DNA of 64,000 nt from Deltaproteobacteria bacterium. Its GTDB lineage: Bacteria > Myxococcota_A > UBA9042. Numbering within the stretch: the first letter of the stretch is position 1; each line of letters begins with the position of its first letter. The position numbers were made by a program, and so were the translations under genes. This document shows positions 6,791 to 17,300 of this stretch, in pieces. Under the pieces are notes generated by a model. It ran no database searches, was not told the origin of the DNA, and worked only from the letters and a program-made list of their open reading frames with translations. The stretch spans positions 1 to 64,000 of the forward strand of contig JACKFC010000001.1 of assembly GCA_020632665.1 (NCBI GenBank), read 5' to 3'.

Positions 6791-7975
6791 CTAGCTTCCG
6801 AGGTGACGGTTCAGCACGGCGTCGAGACCGCGCGCGAAGCCCGCCAGCTCGGCAGATTGACCGAGCGCGGGCACCTGCCAAACGGCGCCGCCCCCTGCGA
6901 CCACGCCGGCCGCGATCGCGCCCAGCGTCTCGCTCGCGTCGACCGCGATCGCCTCTGCGGGCGCGCGCGCGGGCTCGACCAATGGCGCCGAACGCCACTC
7001 GATCGTCAGTGAGCCGAGCCGCTCGGGCAGGACCTCCGGCGGCTCGCCGTCGGCGAGGAAGGCGACGCGCAGCCCGTCTGGCAGGGCGTGCAGGTGCAGC
7101 GGCCGGCCCAGACCCTCGCCCCACGCGCCGCCGAGACGGCCGGCGAGGCTCGGCAATGCGGCGAGCGCGTCGTTGATCGGGAACATCAGCCGCTGGCCTG
7201 CCTCGACCTCGCGCAGCGAGAAGCCCGCTGTCGCGGCCTCGATCGGCTCGCTGGTCCGCAACACGGCAGAGAGTTGGACCGAGGCGCCGTAGTAGAGGTG
7301 GACGTCGTGCAGGGTCCAGTCCAGGCGGGCGTCGAGCCCGTCCAGCATCGCCCGCAGGGGGCCCAGCGCGGACTCCCAATGCACCTGCCCGGTCAGCGCG
7401 TAGCTCTGATCGCAGGCCGGGAAGCGCCAGACGTTGCGCGGCCGACAGAGGTCGACCCAGGCCAACGAGGCCGCGCCGGCGTGGACGTCCTGACCGGGGG
7501 TGGCGGAGGGCACGAGTTGGACGATCGTGGCGTCGTCCTCGAGGTGGCCGAGCTCGGCTTGGACGTAATCGCCCAGTCCGTCGGCAGGGCCGCGGAAATA
7601 GAGCGCCCGCCAAGGCCTCCGACTGGTCGAGGACGCGAGCACGCGGATGGCCGCGGCCCAGGCGATCGCAAGCGGCGGCCCGCCCAGCGCGGCAAGCGGC
7701 GCCGGCCACATCGCGGGGCCGAGCGCGCTCCGTACCGAGGCGAGGTGGGGCGGATCGGTATCGACCACGACCACGACGAGCGGCGGCTGTAGCGATGGTG
7801 CCGCCGGACCTGCGGCGCGGACCACGACCGCGTCGCCGCCGGCCAAAGCCGCGGCGGTCTCGCCGACCATGCAGCCGGTGGCGAAGAGCAGGTCGAGGAG
7901 CGTCGGCCGGAACGCTGCGAGGTCGGGATGGCGGTCACGCAGTTGGCTGGCGGCGCGCTCGAGATCGAAGGGCAT
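6791..7975 (-). CDS. hypothetical protein with a degenerate M20 peptidase-like layout
   Basis: A 394-residue protein, first gene of an operon with the FAD dehydrogenase and YkgJ protein. The order of segments recalls M20 metallopeptidases: LLDLLFATGCMVGETAAAL, a core strand VVVVVDTDPP (where peptidases have HxDTVP), an Ala-rich helix IAWAAAIRVLA, a strand RALYFRGPADGLGD (where EEGG sits), and TPGQDVHAGAASLAWVDL like the dimerisation lid. The zinc-binding His and Glu residues are not at the expected places. If related, it has lost metal catalysis. The relation is inferred by eye and could be wrong; function unknown. The ATG at 7975 follows AGGGAG. Confidence 0.55.
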   Translation of the reverse strand: MPFDLERAASQLRDRHPDLAAFRPTLLDLLFATGCMVGETAAALAGGDAVVVRAAGPAAPSLQPPLVVVVVDTDPPHLASVRSALGPAMWPAPLAALGGPPLAIAWAAAIRVLASSTSRRPWRALYFRGPADGLGDYVQAELGHLEDDATIVQLVPSATPGQDVHAGAASLAWVDLCRPRNVWRFPACDQSYALTGQVHWESALGPLRAMLDGLDARLDWTLHDVHLYYGASVQLSAVLRTSEPIEAATAGFSLREVEAGQRLMFPINDALAALPSLAGRLGGAWGEGLGRPLHLHALPDGLRVAFLADGEPPEVLPERLGSLTIEWRSAPLVEPARAPAEAIAVDASETLGAIAAGVVAGGGAVWQVPALGQSAELAGFARGLDAVLNRHLGS

Positions 7976-8019
7976 CGTGCTCCCTTGTCGGAGGACGCTG
8001 GCGATCCCCGACCGGTTGG

Positions 8020-8048
8020 ATTATGGAGCCGGTGGCAGGGGCCGGCAA
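8020..8048 (-). promoter_or_regulatory. candidate sigma-70 promoter for the three-gene operon ending at 4533
   Basis: TTGCCG (8048-8043) and CATAAT (8025-8020) separated by 17 bp on the minus strand, 45 nt upstream of the ATG at 7975. It sits in the 94-bp divergent region shared with dtd. Confidence 0.5.
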
Positions 8049-8069
8049 GGCACCCGCTCGGAGGCATCG

Positions 8070-8519
8070 ATGCGTGCGGTCGTGCAGCGGGTCCGAACAG
8101 CGTCGGTCGAGGTCGAGGGCGCCGTGGTCGGCGCGATCGATCGCGGCTTGCTGGTGCTGCTCTCGGCCGGCGACGACGACACCGCAGCAGACGTCACCGT
8201 CGCGATCGACAAGATCGCCGGCTTGCGCATCTTCCCCGACGCCGCCGGCAAGATGAACCTGGACGTCGGCGCGATCGGCGGCGCGGTGCTGCTGGTGAGT
8301 CAGTTCACCCTGCACGGCGACGTCCGCAAGGGTCGGCGGCCGAGTTTCATCCGCGCGATGGCGCCCGAGCCGGCGGCGGCCATGGTCGACGACGTCGCCA
8401 ACGGGCTCCGCAGCCGTGGGCTCACTGTCGCCGAGGGCGTCTTCGGCGCAAACATGCAGGTCCATCTGGTCAACGATGGCCCGGTGACCATCCTGATCGA
8501 CACCAAGCGCGCGTTCTGA
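8070..8519 (+). CDS. dtd: D-aminoacyl-tRNA deacylase
   Basis: A 149-residue protein, the normal length for Dtd. Family motifs are MRAVVQRVRTASVEVEG at the N-terminus, LLVSQFTLHGDVRKGRRPSF in the centre and NDGPVTILIDT near the end. SQFTL and the Gly-cisPro motif (GPVT) form the chiral proof-reading site. The enzyme hydrolyses D-amino acids (and Gly from tRNA-Ala) mischarged on tRNA, in the cytosol. The ATG follows GAGG at 8061. A possible plus-strand promoter is TGGCGA-17-TATGGA at 7999-8027 (weak). The alpha/beta-hydrolase-like gene follows 21 bp downstream. Confidence 0.95.
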   Translation: MRAVVQRVRTASVEVEGAVVGAIDRGLLVLLSAGDDDTAADVTVAIDKIAGLRIFPDAAGKMNLDVGAIGGAVLLVSQFTLHGDVRKGRRPSFIRAMAPEPAAAMVDDVANGLRSRGLTVAEGVFGANMQVHLVNDGPVTILIDTKRAF

Positions 8520-8540
8520 TCGCGGCGTTCTGGAGGCTTC

Positions 8541-9413
8541 ATGAGCTGGGTGCAACGCGATCTCCGACGAGAGGACGGCACGCCCCTGCGCGCCTGGCGT
8601 GGCGGCGAGGGCGACCTCGACGTGCTGCTGGTGCCCGGATTCTTCGGCGACGTCGACGTCTTCGCTGGCCTGCTCGGCATCCTCGCGCCACGGGCACGCC
8701 TGCACAGTTGGGACCTGCGCGGATTGGGCGACGGCGAACGCAGCGTCGACCTCGAGGACCACGCCAGCGACGGCCTCCGCGTCCTCGACGCCGCGGAGGC
8801 GCGCGAGGTCGTGCTGATCGGCTACGGTGCCGGCGCACCGATCGCGGCAGAGATCACCCGGCAGGCGCCCGAGCGCGTCATCGGCTTCATCTCGATCGCG
8901 GGCGTCTTCGGCGGTCCGGTCGAGCGGATCCTGCGGCGCTTCGTCGGGCCGGCCGCCGAGTCGCTGCCACTCGCCTTGGGCGCCGGCGCCCTGGCTGGGC
9001 GCGGCCACCGCGTCCCGGTCTGGCTCGCCGACGCGCTCCGCTCACGCTGGACCGTGCGATCGCTGCGGGTGATCGGCTTGATCGGCGAGCACGGCGATCC
9101 CCGCCCGCTGGAAGAAGCGCTGGTCCGGACCTTCGGCCGCGACGCGGGGGCCCAGGCAGCAGCGTGGAGCGCGCTGGCCGAGTATCTGGTCGAGGGAGCG
9201 CGGGTCGACATCGCGGTGCCGTCGCTCTGGCTCAGCGGTGCGCGCGATCCCCTGGCCGGTCCGATGGTCGCACGCTTGGCGGCCGCTGGCGCGACGACGC
9301 CTCACCTGCGCGTGGTCCGCGGCGGTGGTCACCTGCTCCCATTGGAGCAACCCGAGCTCCTCGGGCTGTGGATCGAGGATTTCCTCGCCGAGCACGGCCT
9401 GTTCAAGGATTGA
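8541..9413 (+). CDS. alpha/beta-hydrolase fold protein lacking the nucleophile
   Basis: A 290-residue protein with the hydrolase layout: core strand VLLVPGFFGD near 29-38, HSWDLRGLGDG near 55-65, the elbow LIGYGAGAPIA at about 92-102, acidic site LSGARDPLAGP (Asp236) and GGGHLLPLEQPE (His264). The nucleophile elbow reads Gly94-Tyr-Gly-Ala-Gly98, so Gly96 replaces the usual Ser/Cys/Asp. The bases at 8820-8834 are unambiguous. It may be a non-catalytic binding protein, or may use another residue. It likely forms an operon with dtd. Its 3' end overlaps the convergent pseudouridine synthase gene by 11 bp. Confidence 0.75.
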   Translation: MSWVQRDLRREDGTPLRAWRGGEGDLDVLLVPGFFGDVDVFAGLLGILAPRARLHSWDLRGLGDGERSVDLEDHASDGLRVLDAAEAREVVLIGYGAGAPIAAEITRQAPERVIGFISIAGVFGGPVERILRRFVGPAAESLPLALGAGALAGRGHRVPVWLADALRSRWTVRSLRVIGLIGEHGDPRPLEEALVRTFGRDAGAQAAAWSALAEYLVEGARVDIAVPSLWLSGARDPLAGPMVARLAAAGATTPHLRVVRGGGHLLPLEQPELLGLWIEDFLAEHGLFKD

Positions 9414-10344
9414 GCGCGGCCAGCGCCCGCTCGCTTTCGAACGGCCCGCGGCCCAGCTCACGCAAGACGCCGGTCGGGTCGCTCGGTTGCGCCGGCAAGT
9501 CGCAGAGATCGCTCTCGGCGATGGCCGCGGTGAACGACATGCCCTGCCCCGTCCGTGGATGGCGCAGCGCAAGCCGGCTGGCGTGCAACGCGATGCGATC
9601 CAAGCCTTCGCTGCGGGGCGCGCCGTAGCGGAGATCGCCGAGGATCGGGCCGACTGCCCAGGCGAGGTGGGCGCGAATCTGGTGCATGCGGCCCGTCTCC
9701 AGCGAGAGGGCGACGCAGGCCACGGCGGCATCGGCGTCGTGGCACAGCGGGACCATGCGGGTGACGGCGGGCGCGCCTGTGGCGTGGATCTCGACGCCGC
9801 CACCGCGTCTGCCGCGCAACGGCGCCTCGATGCGCTCGGGCTCGGGCAGGCGGGCAACGTGAATCCACGCGACGTAGCCACGGTTGATTCGGCGCCGCTG
9901 CATCGCGACTCCCAGCTTGCCGACGGCCTCACGGTGCTTGCCGAAGACGAGCAGGCCGCTGGCGTCGCGGTCGAGGCGGTGCACCTCGCCAACGCGATCC
10001 TTGCCGCGCAGCTCGAGGTGGTCGTGGACGAACGAGAGCGCACTGCTTCCGCCCTCGGGCGGCGGCGAGGTCGGCAGGCCGGCGGGCTTGTCGAGGATGA
10101 GGAGATCGTCGTCCTCGTAGACCACGCGCGGACGGACGGCCTGGAGCGGAGTCGGGTGCAGCGTGATGCGTTGGCCCGCCACGACCGGGGTCGCCTGGAC
10201 GCGAACCCGGGCCTCGTCGATCCAGACGCTGCCGGACTCGATGGCCCGCCGGATGGCGCCGCGGCTTTGGTTGGTCGCTGCGGCGAGGAAGCGATCGAGG
10301 CGCTGGCCCGCGGCGGCGACGTCGACTTCGAACTGCTCTGCCAC
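9403..10344 (-). CDS. RluA-family rRNA/tRNA pseudouridine synthase with S4 domain
   Basis: I chose GTG 10344 as the start because GGGGG precedes it by about 6 nt; an in-frame GTG at 10392 has no SD. The N-terminal S4 RNA-binding domain reads GQRLDRFLAAATNQSRGAIR. The synthase domain follows, with DDLLILDKPAGLPTSP, then the catalytic motif EVHRLDRDASGLLVFGK (Asp of HRLD), then LETGRMHQIRAHLAWAVGP and GDLRYG. RluA-family enzymes convert specific uridines to pseudouridine in 23S rRNA or tRNA; the target cannot be read from sequence. The gene is divergent from the hypothetical gene at 10494. A second RluA-type gene lies at 36293. Confidence 0.9.
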   Translation of the reverse strand: MAEQFEVDVAAAGQRLDRFLAAATNQSRGAIRRAIESGSVWIDEARVRVQATPVVAGQRITLHPTPLQAVRPRVVYEDDDLLILDKPAGLPTSPPPEGGSSALSFVHDHLELRGKDRVGEVHRLDRDASGLLVFGKHREAVGKLGVAMQRRRINRGYVAWIHVARLPEPERIEAPLRGRRGGGVEIHATGAPAVTRMVPLCHDADAAVACVALSLETGRMHQIRAHLAWAVGPILGDLRYGAPRSEGLDRIALHASRLALRHPRTGQGMSFTAAIAESDLCDLPAQPSDPTGVLRELGRGPFESERALAALNP

Positions 10345-10424
10345 GATGCGCCCCCTTTGTGCGGCCCGCAGTGTGCGCGTGGGCTCGGTCACGGTCCAGC
10401 CGGCGATGGCTTTTGCGGCCCGCC

Positions 10425-10456
10425 TTCTGGCCGAGGCGAGGGCGCTGGGCTATGCT
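10425..10456 (+). promoter_or_regulatory. bipartite motif TTCTGGCCG-N14-GGCTATGCT (copy 1)
   Basis: Box A at 10425-10433 and box B at 10448-10456, ending 37 nt before the ATG at 10494. An identical pair with identical spacing lies at 20697-20728. It can be read as a promoter with -35 TGGCCG and -10 TATGCT, 17 bp apart. Confidence 0.5.
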
Positions 10457-10493
10457 GGGCCGCCGCGCGCCCCCAAGGCGTTGGAGTTGGTCC

Positions 10494-11249
10494 ATGTCGA
10501 GTGTCGCGATCGATCCCGCGCTGCCCCGTGACCCGCTTGCCCCGAGTGAGGGCGCGGATTGGGCCGTTGCGCGCGCCGACGCGGTCGCTGCGCTGCCGCT
10601 CGACGAGCGGGTGATCGGCCTGCTCGAGGCACTCGAGACCTTGGAGACCGTCCTGCTGCGGCACGAGCCGGAGATCGCCTCAGAGTTGATCGAGGCGGAC
10701 GAGCTCGAGCTGATCGACGAGGACGTGGACTCGGTGGCCGAAGCCTTCGTTCGTGCCGAGTCGAGCAACCTCGAGCAGCTGGCGTCGTCGGAGACGATCG
10801 TCCTCTCTGGCCCCGAGGTGAAGCGGAAGATCCGGCTCAAGCAGTCGATCATGCCGAGCCACATGGCGTCCGGGCTCTACGACGACGTGCGGGCCTTGTT
10901 CGAGATTGGCGACCGTGAGGGCGCGTTGATCTCGCTGGAGCGCCTGGTCGTGGTCGCGCCGCTTTCGCCGCAGATCCTCGGCTTCCTCGCGCACAACGAG
11001 GCGCGGCTTCTCGAGTACTACCAGGGCGTCTTCGGGCCGTTCACCCGCGTGCCAGCGCTCGCTCCGGGCGAGCACCGCATGCCCTCGGCCTACTACGCGA
11101 TGGACAAGATTCGTACGGTGGCGGGCCTGATCGATGGCAGGCGCAACGTGCAACAGATCATCGACCAGTCCGGGCTCTCGCAGATCGAAGCCTGTGCGGT
11201 GCTTTCGCAGCTCGTGCGCGCCTCGGCGCTCGACGTCGGTCGCGGGTAG
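10494..11249 (+). CDS. conserved-looking hypothetical protein with C-terminal winged-helix-like segment
   Basis: A 251-residue protein; ATG 10494 has GGAG 7 nt upstream, and the longer open frame from 10359 has no such signal. The N-terminal half is acidic and helical (ELIEADELELIDEDVDSVAE near 65-84). The middle reads IMPSHMASGLYDDVRALFEI, TPR-like in feel (REGALISLERLVVVAPLSPQ). The end (IRTVAGLIDGRRNVQQIIDQ, then GLSQIEACAVLSQLV) resembles the C-terminal helix-turn-helix tail found after DUF4388/PatA-type modules in myxobacteria. No signal peptide. It is preceded by the shared bipartite motif. Function not recognised. Confidence 0.65.
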   Translation: MSSVAIDPALPRDPLAPSEGADWAVARADAVAALPLDERVIGLLEALETLETVLLRHEPEIASELIEADELELIDEDVDSVAEAFVRAESSNLEQLASSETIVLSGPEVKRKIRLKQSIMPSHMASGLYDDVRALFEIGDREGALISLERLVVVAPLSPQILGFLAHNEARLLEYYQGVFGPFTRVPALAPGEHRMPSAYYAMDKIRTVAGLIDGRRNVQQIIDQSGLSQIEACAVLSQLVRASALDVGRG

Positions 11250-11293
11250 TTCGGCTCTAGCACCTGACAGCGGCGCCACGGACAGGCGGCGAC

Positions 11294-11323
11294 TGCCCCG
11301 CCGCCGCGAACGGCGGCAGGGCA
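11294..11323. terminator. hairpin between convergent genes, possible bidirectional terminator
   Basis: Stem 11294-11306 pairs with 11311-11323 (13 positions with one C/A mismatch) around a CGAA loop. It lies between the stops at 11249 (+) and 11337 (-). No T-run follows on either side, so intrinsic termination is uncertain. Confidence 0.35.
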
Positions 11324-11336
11324 TCGTCGGGGCGGC

Positions 11337-14300
11337 CTACTTGCAGATGATCTGAACGTCGTCGACGTAGGTGGTGAAGGTCTTGCTGCCGGTCTTCTGC
11401 GTCGCAACCAGGACCGGCTGCACCCACTCGTAGCCCACGGATCCGGGGATCTGGACCGTCACGGTCTCCCAACCCGACGTCGACTTGCAGACTTCGGTGC
11501 CTACCGGCTCGGTCTCGGAAATCGACGGGATTCCAGGCTTCGAAACGCCGATGAAGAGCGCCGGCGGCGCCGGCGGGTTCGGGTTGCAGGAGGCCGGGTC
11601 GACCACTGCGTTGAGTTTGAGCGTCAGCGCACCGCCGGCGACGCTCGTCCGCGCCGCCGGGATGGTACCGGCGAGGCCGATGACGGCGAGGGACCCGGCA
11701 GGCACGGTCGCGTCAGACTTGATCAGCATCGAGTAGGGTTTGCTCGATGCCAATGATTGACCTCCCGAGACGCTGTACTTGGTCTGAATCGGCGGATTCT
11801 GCCCGGACGCCATATTGCCCGAGACGATCCAAGTCGGCAGGTCGGTGCTCGTGTCGAACGATTCGTGGAAGCACAGCCACGAGCACTGTCCCGTCATGGT
11901 GATGTCGTCGAGTTGGAAGGTGCCCTTGGCCTTGTCCGTCGCCGCGCTGACGACCTTGAACGCGACGGTCACGGACTTGCCGGCGTAGTCGCTCAAGTTG
12001 ATGGTCTGCACCTTCCAATCGGCGACGACGTCGCAACTCTGGTAGACGTCGGCACCGTCGACCGAGACGACGAGTTTGTCGCCGTTGTTGCAGCCAGCCT
12101 CGCCGATATCGGTGGCCCGCAGCGCGAACGACAGCTTGCTGCCTGCGACCGGCGTCAGGCCTGGGATGGTCAGCGTCATCGTCTCGGCCTTGCCGGAAGC
12201 AGGCTTGCCGGCATACGTGGCAACCAACGAGCCGCTGCCGCTCCGCGCGGCCTTGTCGGTGATCAGCCATGCTCCGTAGCCCGCCGCCGTGCTCGCGAAG
12301 CTCCACGACTGCGGCCGCCGCTGCGTGACCGGTGGATTGTAGACCTCCGTGCCGAGCGTATTGGGCTCGAAGCCCTGGCTCATGCACGCCGCACCGCAGA
12401 ATCCCGAGATCGTGATGTTGCGGAGCGTGAGGGAGCCTTTTTCGTCCTTGACGATGGCCTTGACGATGCGGAACTCGGGCTGGATCGCGCGACCAGCGTG
12501 GGCGCTGAGATCGACGGCCATCACCTGCCCGGATTGCCCGGGCAGCGGCGTCACCTTGCCGCAATACGACGCCACCTTGGTCGCATCGTCGATATAGACC
12601 TCGAGGCAGTCCGCATCCTTCATGTCCGCTTCCAGAGAGAAGGTCAGGACCGTCGTCTTGTCCGCCTCGAGGAAGAGCTGGCGACCGACGATGCGGTACG
12701 AGACAAAGAGGTCTTCGGGGCTCGGCTCGGCGCTCACGGTGGAGCCGTCCCAGGCGATGGCGAACGATCCGTTGGGATTGCCGTCGGGACCGACCACGGT
12801 GGACCGGGTGCCGGTGATCGTCTTGGCCGAGCCGATGGTGAACCAACCCGACATGTCCTTGGTGAAGTCCTCGACCAGGCACTGACCGCAGCCTTGAATC
12901 GGCTGATGCTTGCATTGACCCTTGTCGCAGACGTCGAGCGTGCAAGCGTCCTTGTCGTCGCAGTCCGGCGGCTGTCCGCCTTGGCAGTTGCCGTTGACGC
13001 AGACGTCCTCAACCGTGCACGCGTCGCCGTCGGTACAGGAGACGCTGACCTTCGGCTGGCAGTTGCCTTCGGTGTCGCCGGCCGTTCCGACCGTGCAGAT
13101 GTAGTTGGCGGGACAAGCCCCGGTCTCTCCGGCCTTGGCCTTCGGGTCGCAGGCGGTTTGCTTGCTCAGCGGCGGGTAGCTCTCCACCGGCGTGACGGCG
13201 CAGACGAAGTTGGTGCCACCCTTGTCCTCGCACTCGGCCTTGGCGCACGCGCTTTGCAGGTCCTTGCAGGTCTCGAGCGCACCGGCCTCGCAGAAGCCGA
13301 GTTGGCAGGTGTCGTTCTTCGTGCAGCCGTTCTTGTCGGCGTCGCATACATCACCGTTCTTCTTCGGGTACGGCTCGCAGAGGTATTTGTCACTGCCCTT
13401 GGTGGTGCAACCACCGACGATGCAGGCGCTCTTGGTCTCGGCGCTGCAGTCGGGCTCGCCACCGGCGACGCAGGCTCCGGCCGCACACTTGTCGTCGACC
13501 GTGCAGCCGTCACCGTCCGCATCGCAGCTGGTGCCGTCGGGCTTCGGATCACCGAGGCATTTGTAGGAATCCTTGCCGGTCGAAGAGCAGGCACCAGTCG
13601 CACAAGAGCCACCTTGCGCGAGGCAGTTGACCGCCGCTCCGGGCACGCAGGCGCCGTCCTTGTTGCAGGCGTCGCCCTTGGTGCAGCCGTTGTTGTCGGC
13701 GTCGCAGGAGAGGCCGACCTGCGCGGGTACCGCGGTGCACGAGCCCTGGCTGGCGCTCAGCGACTTGCAGGTTCCGACCAAGCAGCCACCGTTCGCGTCG
13801 AACTTGCTGCAGTCCATGGGCTTGCCTGGCGCGCACTTGCCGGCCTCGCAGTGGTCGTCGAGGGTGCAGCCGTTGTTGTCGGCCTCGCAGGGCTTCGACT
13901 CGTTGACCGGCGCCGCGACGCACTCGTACGACTTGCCGCCGAGGCTCTTGCACGCGCCGACGGTGCAGGCTCCGGACTTCTCGTTGCAGTTGACCGGGGC
14001 GCCGGGGACGCAGAAGCCCTGCACGCAGATATCGTTGACGGTGCAGCCGTTGTCGTCGGAGTCGCAGACTTGGCCTTCGTTGGTCGGCTTGGCGGTGCAG
14101 CCGCCGGTGCCTTCGTTGGCAGCCTTGTCGCACTGACCGATGGCGCACTGGGTGTCGACCTCGTCCTTGCATTCATACGGTTTGGTTCCCGCCTGGCATG
14201 TTCCGGTCTTGCAGAAGTCGCCGACGGTGCAGAGCTGCCCATCGTCACACTCGGCGTTGTCGGGTGCCGCCGAGATCTTGCAGGTGAAGCCATTCGCGCC

Positions 14301-17300
14301 GTCCTTGACGCAGGCCGCGACCTCGCATTCGCCGGCGACCGCGTCGCAGTTGACCGGCTTGCCGGCTTGGCACTTGCCTTCCTTGCAGAAGTCGTTGGCG
14401 GTGCAGCCGCTGCCGTCCGCGTCACAAGCGACCGTGCCGGCCTTGGGCAGCGGCACGCAGCTGTAGCCGAGCTGTGCGGTCGGATCACCGATGCACGTGG
14501 ACGTATTGCATCCGTCGGAGACCGAACTGCAGTCGGCGGGTGCGCCAGTCGAGCAGCTGCCGTTCTGGCAGGTGTCGCCGATCGTGCAGGGCAGGCCGTC
14601 CTCACACTGGCTGCCGTTGACCAGCTGGGTCGGCTTGCAGGTGCCGCTGGTCGTCTCGCAGACGTTCTTCTGGCACGGCGTATCGCCCGTGGTGTCGCAG
14701 ACGGTCGGGTCCGGATCGAAGTGGCAGAAGCCGCTCGTTGCCTTCGGATCCTTCTTCTTGCAGACGTATTTGCCGTTGCAGAGGTTGTTGTCGTCGTAGA
14801 TGGCGCAGTCGGCGTCTTCACCGTTCTCGCAAGCTGGGCAGAGATCGTAGTTTCCGCCGGAGCAGATGCCGCCCTGGCAGACCGTCTTGCTGCTGCAGGG
14901 GTCGCCGTCGTCGCAGGGGGTCTTCTCTTCGAGGTCGGTGGTCACGCAGCCCTTGAGCTTGTCGCAGCTGTCCTGCGTGCAGGGGTTGCCGTCGTCGCAC
15001 AGCTTCTCGACCCCGACGCATTTGCCCTTGCCGTCGCAGGCATCGTCGGTACAGACGTTGTTGTCGCTGCAGACCGTCGCGGTGTTCGGGTCGGGGAGCG
15101 AGACGCAGCCGCCGGCCTCTTGCGTGCAGGTGTCGATGGTGCAGGGGTTCTCGTCGTCGCAGAGCACCAGCTTGCTCTCGCACTTGGTGCCGTTGCAGAC
15201 GCCCTTCTCGGTGCACTTGTCGCCGTCGTCGCAGGGCTGGAAGCCGTCGAGCGCCGAGCTGACGCAGCCCTTGCTGCTGTCGCATTTGTCGAAGGTGCAG
15301 TCGTTGCTGTCGTCGCAGGTATTCTGCGCGTTGACGCAGCCCTTCTTCGGATCACACGAGTCGTTGGTGCAAACGTTGCCGTCGTCGCAGGGCAGGTTCA
15401 CGCCCTTGCACTCGCCGCTGGCGCATTTGTCGGCGATGGTGCAAAGGCTGCCGTCGTTGCAGGCGATGCCGTCGTTCGGCACCACCGTGCAGCCGTTCAC
15501 CGTGGAGCACGGGCCGGCGATCTTGGTGCAGGGGTTGCCGTCGTCGCAGTTGACCACGTCGGCGATGCAATCGCCCTTGTTGTCGCAGCGGTCCTTCTCG
15601 GTGCAGGCGTTGCCGTCGTTGCAGGGCTCTCCGGTGAGCGGCTGGATCACGCAGACGCCCTTGTTGCAGCCGGCGCTGGTGCACTTGTTGCCGTCGTCGC
15701 AGTCCTTCGCCTTGCCGGCGCACTTGCCGTTGAAGTCGCAGCGGTCGATGACGGTGCAGGCGTCGCCGTCGTCGCAATCCTTGTTCGGCTCGAGGACGTT
15801 CTTGCAGCCGCCCTGGCCGTCGCAGCCGTCGATGGTGCAGGGGTTGCCGTCGTCGCACTTGAGCTGCGCTGCCTTGCAGACGCCGTCGAGGCATTTGTCA
15901 CCCTCGGTGCAGGGATCGCCGTCGTCGCACTTCAGGTTGTTGTCGAGCAGCGCGGTGCACTTGCCGCTCTTGGCGTCGCAAACGTCGATGGTGCACGGGT
16001 TGTCGTCGTCACACTCGAGCTTGGTGCCGGCGCATTTGCCGCCGACGCATTTGTCGCCCTTGGTGCAGGCGCTGCCGTCGTCACAGGGGCCGTTTTCGCC
16101 GGCCGGCGCGTTGAAGCAGCCGAAGAAGGGATCGCAGACGTCGAAGGTGCAGGGGTTGTCGTCGCCGCAATCGATGCTCGCGGTGGACTTGCAGGCGCCG
16201 CCGGTGCAGGCCTCCTGGATCGAGCAGGCGTCGCCGTCGTCGCAGGAGGTGCCGTCCTTCTTGCCGACCAGGCCGCATTGGCCGGACTTGGTGTCGCAGA
16301 GGTTGTCCTTGCAGGCGTCCTTGCTGGCGTCGCAGGTCACCGCAGAATTGGGCAGCTTGCTGCAGAAGCCTGCGATGCACGCCATCAGGCCGTTGCAGAG
16401 GTTGCCGTCGTCCCACTTGGTGCACTCGCTGTCGGCCTTGCAGCCGCAGACGTTCTGCGCGGCGATGCAGGCGCCCGACTTGCAGCTCTCGGTCGGCGTG
16501 CACTGGTTGCCGTCGTCGCAGTCGGTGTCGTCGGCCTTGGCCTTGTGCTCGCAGCCCGAGGTCGGGTTGCAGGTATCGTCGGTGCAGGGGTTGTCGTCAT
16601 CGCAATCGACCGGCGTGCCACCGCATTTGCCGTCGGCGCCGCAGGTCGTCTGCTCGATGCACTTGTTGGCGCTGGTGCACGGCGTGCCCTCCGCCTTGTT
16701 CTTCACCGAGCACTTGCCGTTGGTGCCGTCGCAGAGCGATGCGCCACAAGCCGGGTCGGGTGCGGCGGGGCAGGTGATCACCGTCTTCGGGTCGACGTCG
16801 CAGACCTTGCCCTTCGGCGTGTCGACGCACTTCATGGTGCCGGTGCAGATGTTGCCGTCGTCGTATTTGGCGCACTCGATATCGGTCGAGCAGGCGACGC
16901 ACTCGTTCTTGCCGACGCACTGACCACCGTCGCATTTGTCGTTGGTGGTACACGCGAGACCGTCGTCGCAGGGCGTGCCGCCGAACTTCGGCGTGTTCTT
17001 GCAGCCGATGATCGTGTCGCAGGTGTCGTCGGTGCAGGGGTTGTTGTCGTTGCAGTTGCTGAGCTTGCCTTCGCACTTACCCGCGGCGCAGACGTCGTTG
17101 CTGGTGCATTTGTTGCCGTCGTCGCAGGGGCCGTCGAACTGGGTCGACTTGCACTCACCGGAGACGGGGTCGCAGGCGTCGTTGGTGCAGGGGTTGCTGT
17201 CGTCGCAGGCCTTGGCCTTGCCGGTGCACTTGCCGGTGACGCAGGTGTCGCCGGTGGTGCACTTGTCGCCGTCTTCGCAGACGCCGCCGTTCTTCGGCGG

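Noticed and set aside
10345..10392. Longer GTG start for the S4-containing pseudouridine synthase
   Set aside because: No SD before 10392, whereas GGGGG precedes GTG 10344, which still leaves a complete S4 domain.
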